A stretch of 64,000 nt of DNA. Origin: Pegoplata infirma. Lineage: Eukaryota > Arthropoda > Insecta > Diptera > Anthomyiidae. Within the stretch, counting starts at the first letter, position 1, and each line of letters starts with the position of its first letter. The stretch is taken from assembly GCA_963921195.1 (NCBI GenBank), contig OY992537.1, positions 82,101,287 to 82,165,286 of the forward strand. The letters are read 5' to 3'. This document shows positions 63,294-64,000 of this stretch, piece after piece. The position numbers were made by a program, and so were the translations under genes. The notes under the pieces were generated by a model. That model was not told the origin of the DNA and searched no databases. It was given only the letters and a program-made list of their open reading frames with translations.

Positions 63294-64000
63294 TTATTTT
63301 TGTTAAAGAGTTAAAACACCACCCTTCAACAGAAAAAAGTAGCAAATTTGACCTTACCCCTTTTGAATTTGATGAAATTTCGAATAAGTATAGTTGGGCT
63401 CTTACAAAAAAATCATAGTGCCAAAATTTTGGACTTCTGGTAGTTTTTCTTCCCGAGATATGGGGTCTTGAAAATTGACAAAATCGTATATATTTGACAT
63501 AAGCGTTCTGAGATAAATAAAGATAACTCGAAAAGTAATAATAATAAAGAGGTCAGTCGTATCGCAAATAATAGGTAATGAGACAGCCATTAAAATGGCA
63601 TTTCACAATTTTTTTTTTGAAAAAGGTCAAAGGTCATTGGTTTTAACCTTAATTTTTGGAGAGCTATATCTCAAAAAACGATATTTTTAAAATTTTGTCA
63701 AAAATGAATGTTATTAAGGGTCGCCTATAGTATTTAAGTTTAAGTTTTCAAGATGGAGACTTCATTGGAACTTTTAATATTAACCGAAACACAGTGACAG
63801 GAAAGAAAAAGCGGTGTATTTTCCCTTAGAAAAAATTTTTTTTTTTTTTGTCTTTGAGATTCTGGTACAATAGTTCACTTTTCAGAATGTTTTTGACGTG
63901 CTGAGTCCATTAATGACCTTTGAACTAGCCTATCGCTCTTAGTTTTCGAGATATCTGCACATAAATGTGTGAAAATTGCTATTGCTGTGTTTTTTGAACA
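63294..64000. other. No gene recognised
   Basis: Presumed intron or upstream sequence of the minus-strand gene. It contains AGCTATATCTCAAAAAACG (about 63662) and AGTTTTCGAGATATCTGC (about 63940), phrases also seen near 9.06, 43.87 and 44.05 kb. Confidence 0.35.

Overview
The window is very AT-rich animal DNA that looks like a higher fly, probably calyptrate. It is full of DINE-1/mini-me-like repeats with (GTCC)n or (GACG)n and TA-rich blocks, tRNA-derived SINEs, two non-LTR retrotransposon lineages and Helitrons. I could not run a search, so the organism is inferred from repeat content only. Only one locus looks like an ordinary host gene: the last one or two exons of an unrecognised gene on the minus strand at 62686-63287. 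Everything else I can name is mobile or repetitive DNA.

Layout, left to right. 1-2070 is one copy of a large dispersed element, interrupted by a hAT-type MITE and a SINE; an inverted second copy lies at 22020-23850. 3612-5474 is a piggyBac-like non-autonomous element with a foldback MITE, a SINE and a hAT MITE inside it. 5640-6500 is a palindromic minisatellite. 6630-7857 is a Transib-like element with a 36-bp TIR and a 5-bp target duplication. 7916-9935 is a MITE enclosing a 1.3-kb near-perfect palindrome. 11960-15470 is a tandem-arm/inverted-arm element carrying a small Cys-rich ORF and split by a 1.7-kb hAT MITE. 15743-19857 is a 5'-truncated, frameshifted EN-RT-RNase H non-LTR retrotransposon (LOA/I type), with a second truncated copy at 24623-25333 and a relic near 55.7 kb.

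28.7-34.4 kb is a deep nest. A Helitron (29043-34079) contains a MITE, which contains a second Helitron (30140-32995). That second Helitron carries a 146-bp satellite from which a 1.1-kb array of a 16-bp unit appears to have grown. 35265-36783 is a long inverted repeat. 37713-38883, 21430-21973, 26163-27103, 55161-55257 and 60296-61041 are TA-flanked mariner-type MITEs. 41982-42695, 48601-49385 and 61586-62613 are hAT MITEs with perfect 8-bp duplications. 50444-53376 is a Jockey/CR1-group retrotransposon with an almost intact EN-RT frame, broken by one frameshift and three stop codons.

No transposase gene for hAT, mariner, piggyBac, Transib or Helitron is visible, so all the DNA elements here must have moved in trans. 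The strongest evidence in the window is structural: perfect target-site duplications, and empty sites in sister repeat copies, which allow insertion order to be read directly. No LTR retrotransposon, CRISPR, rRNA or functional tRNA was seen.
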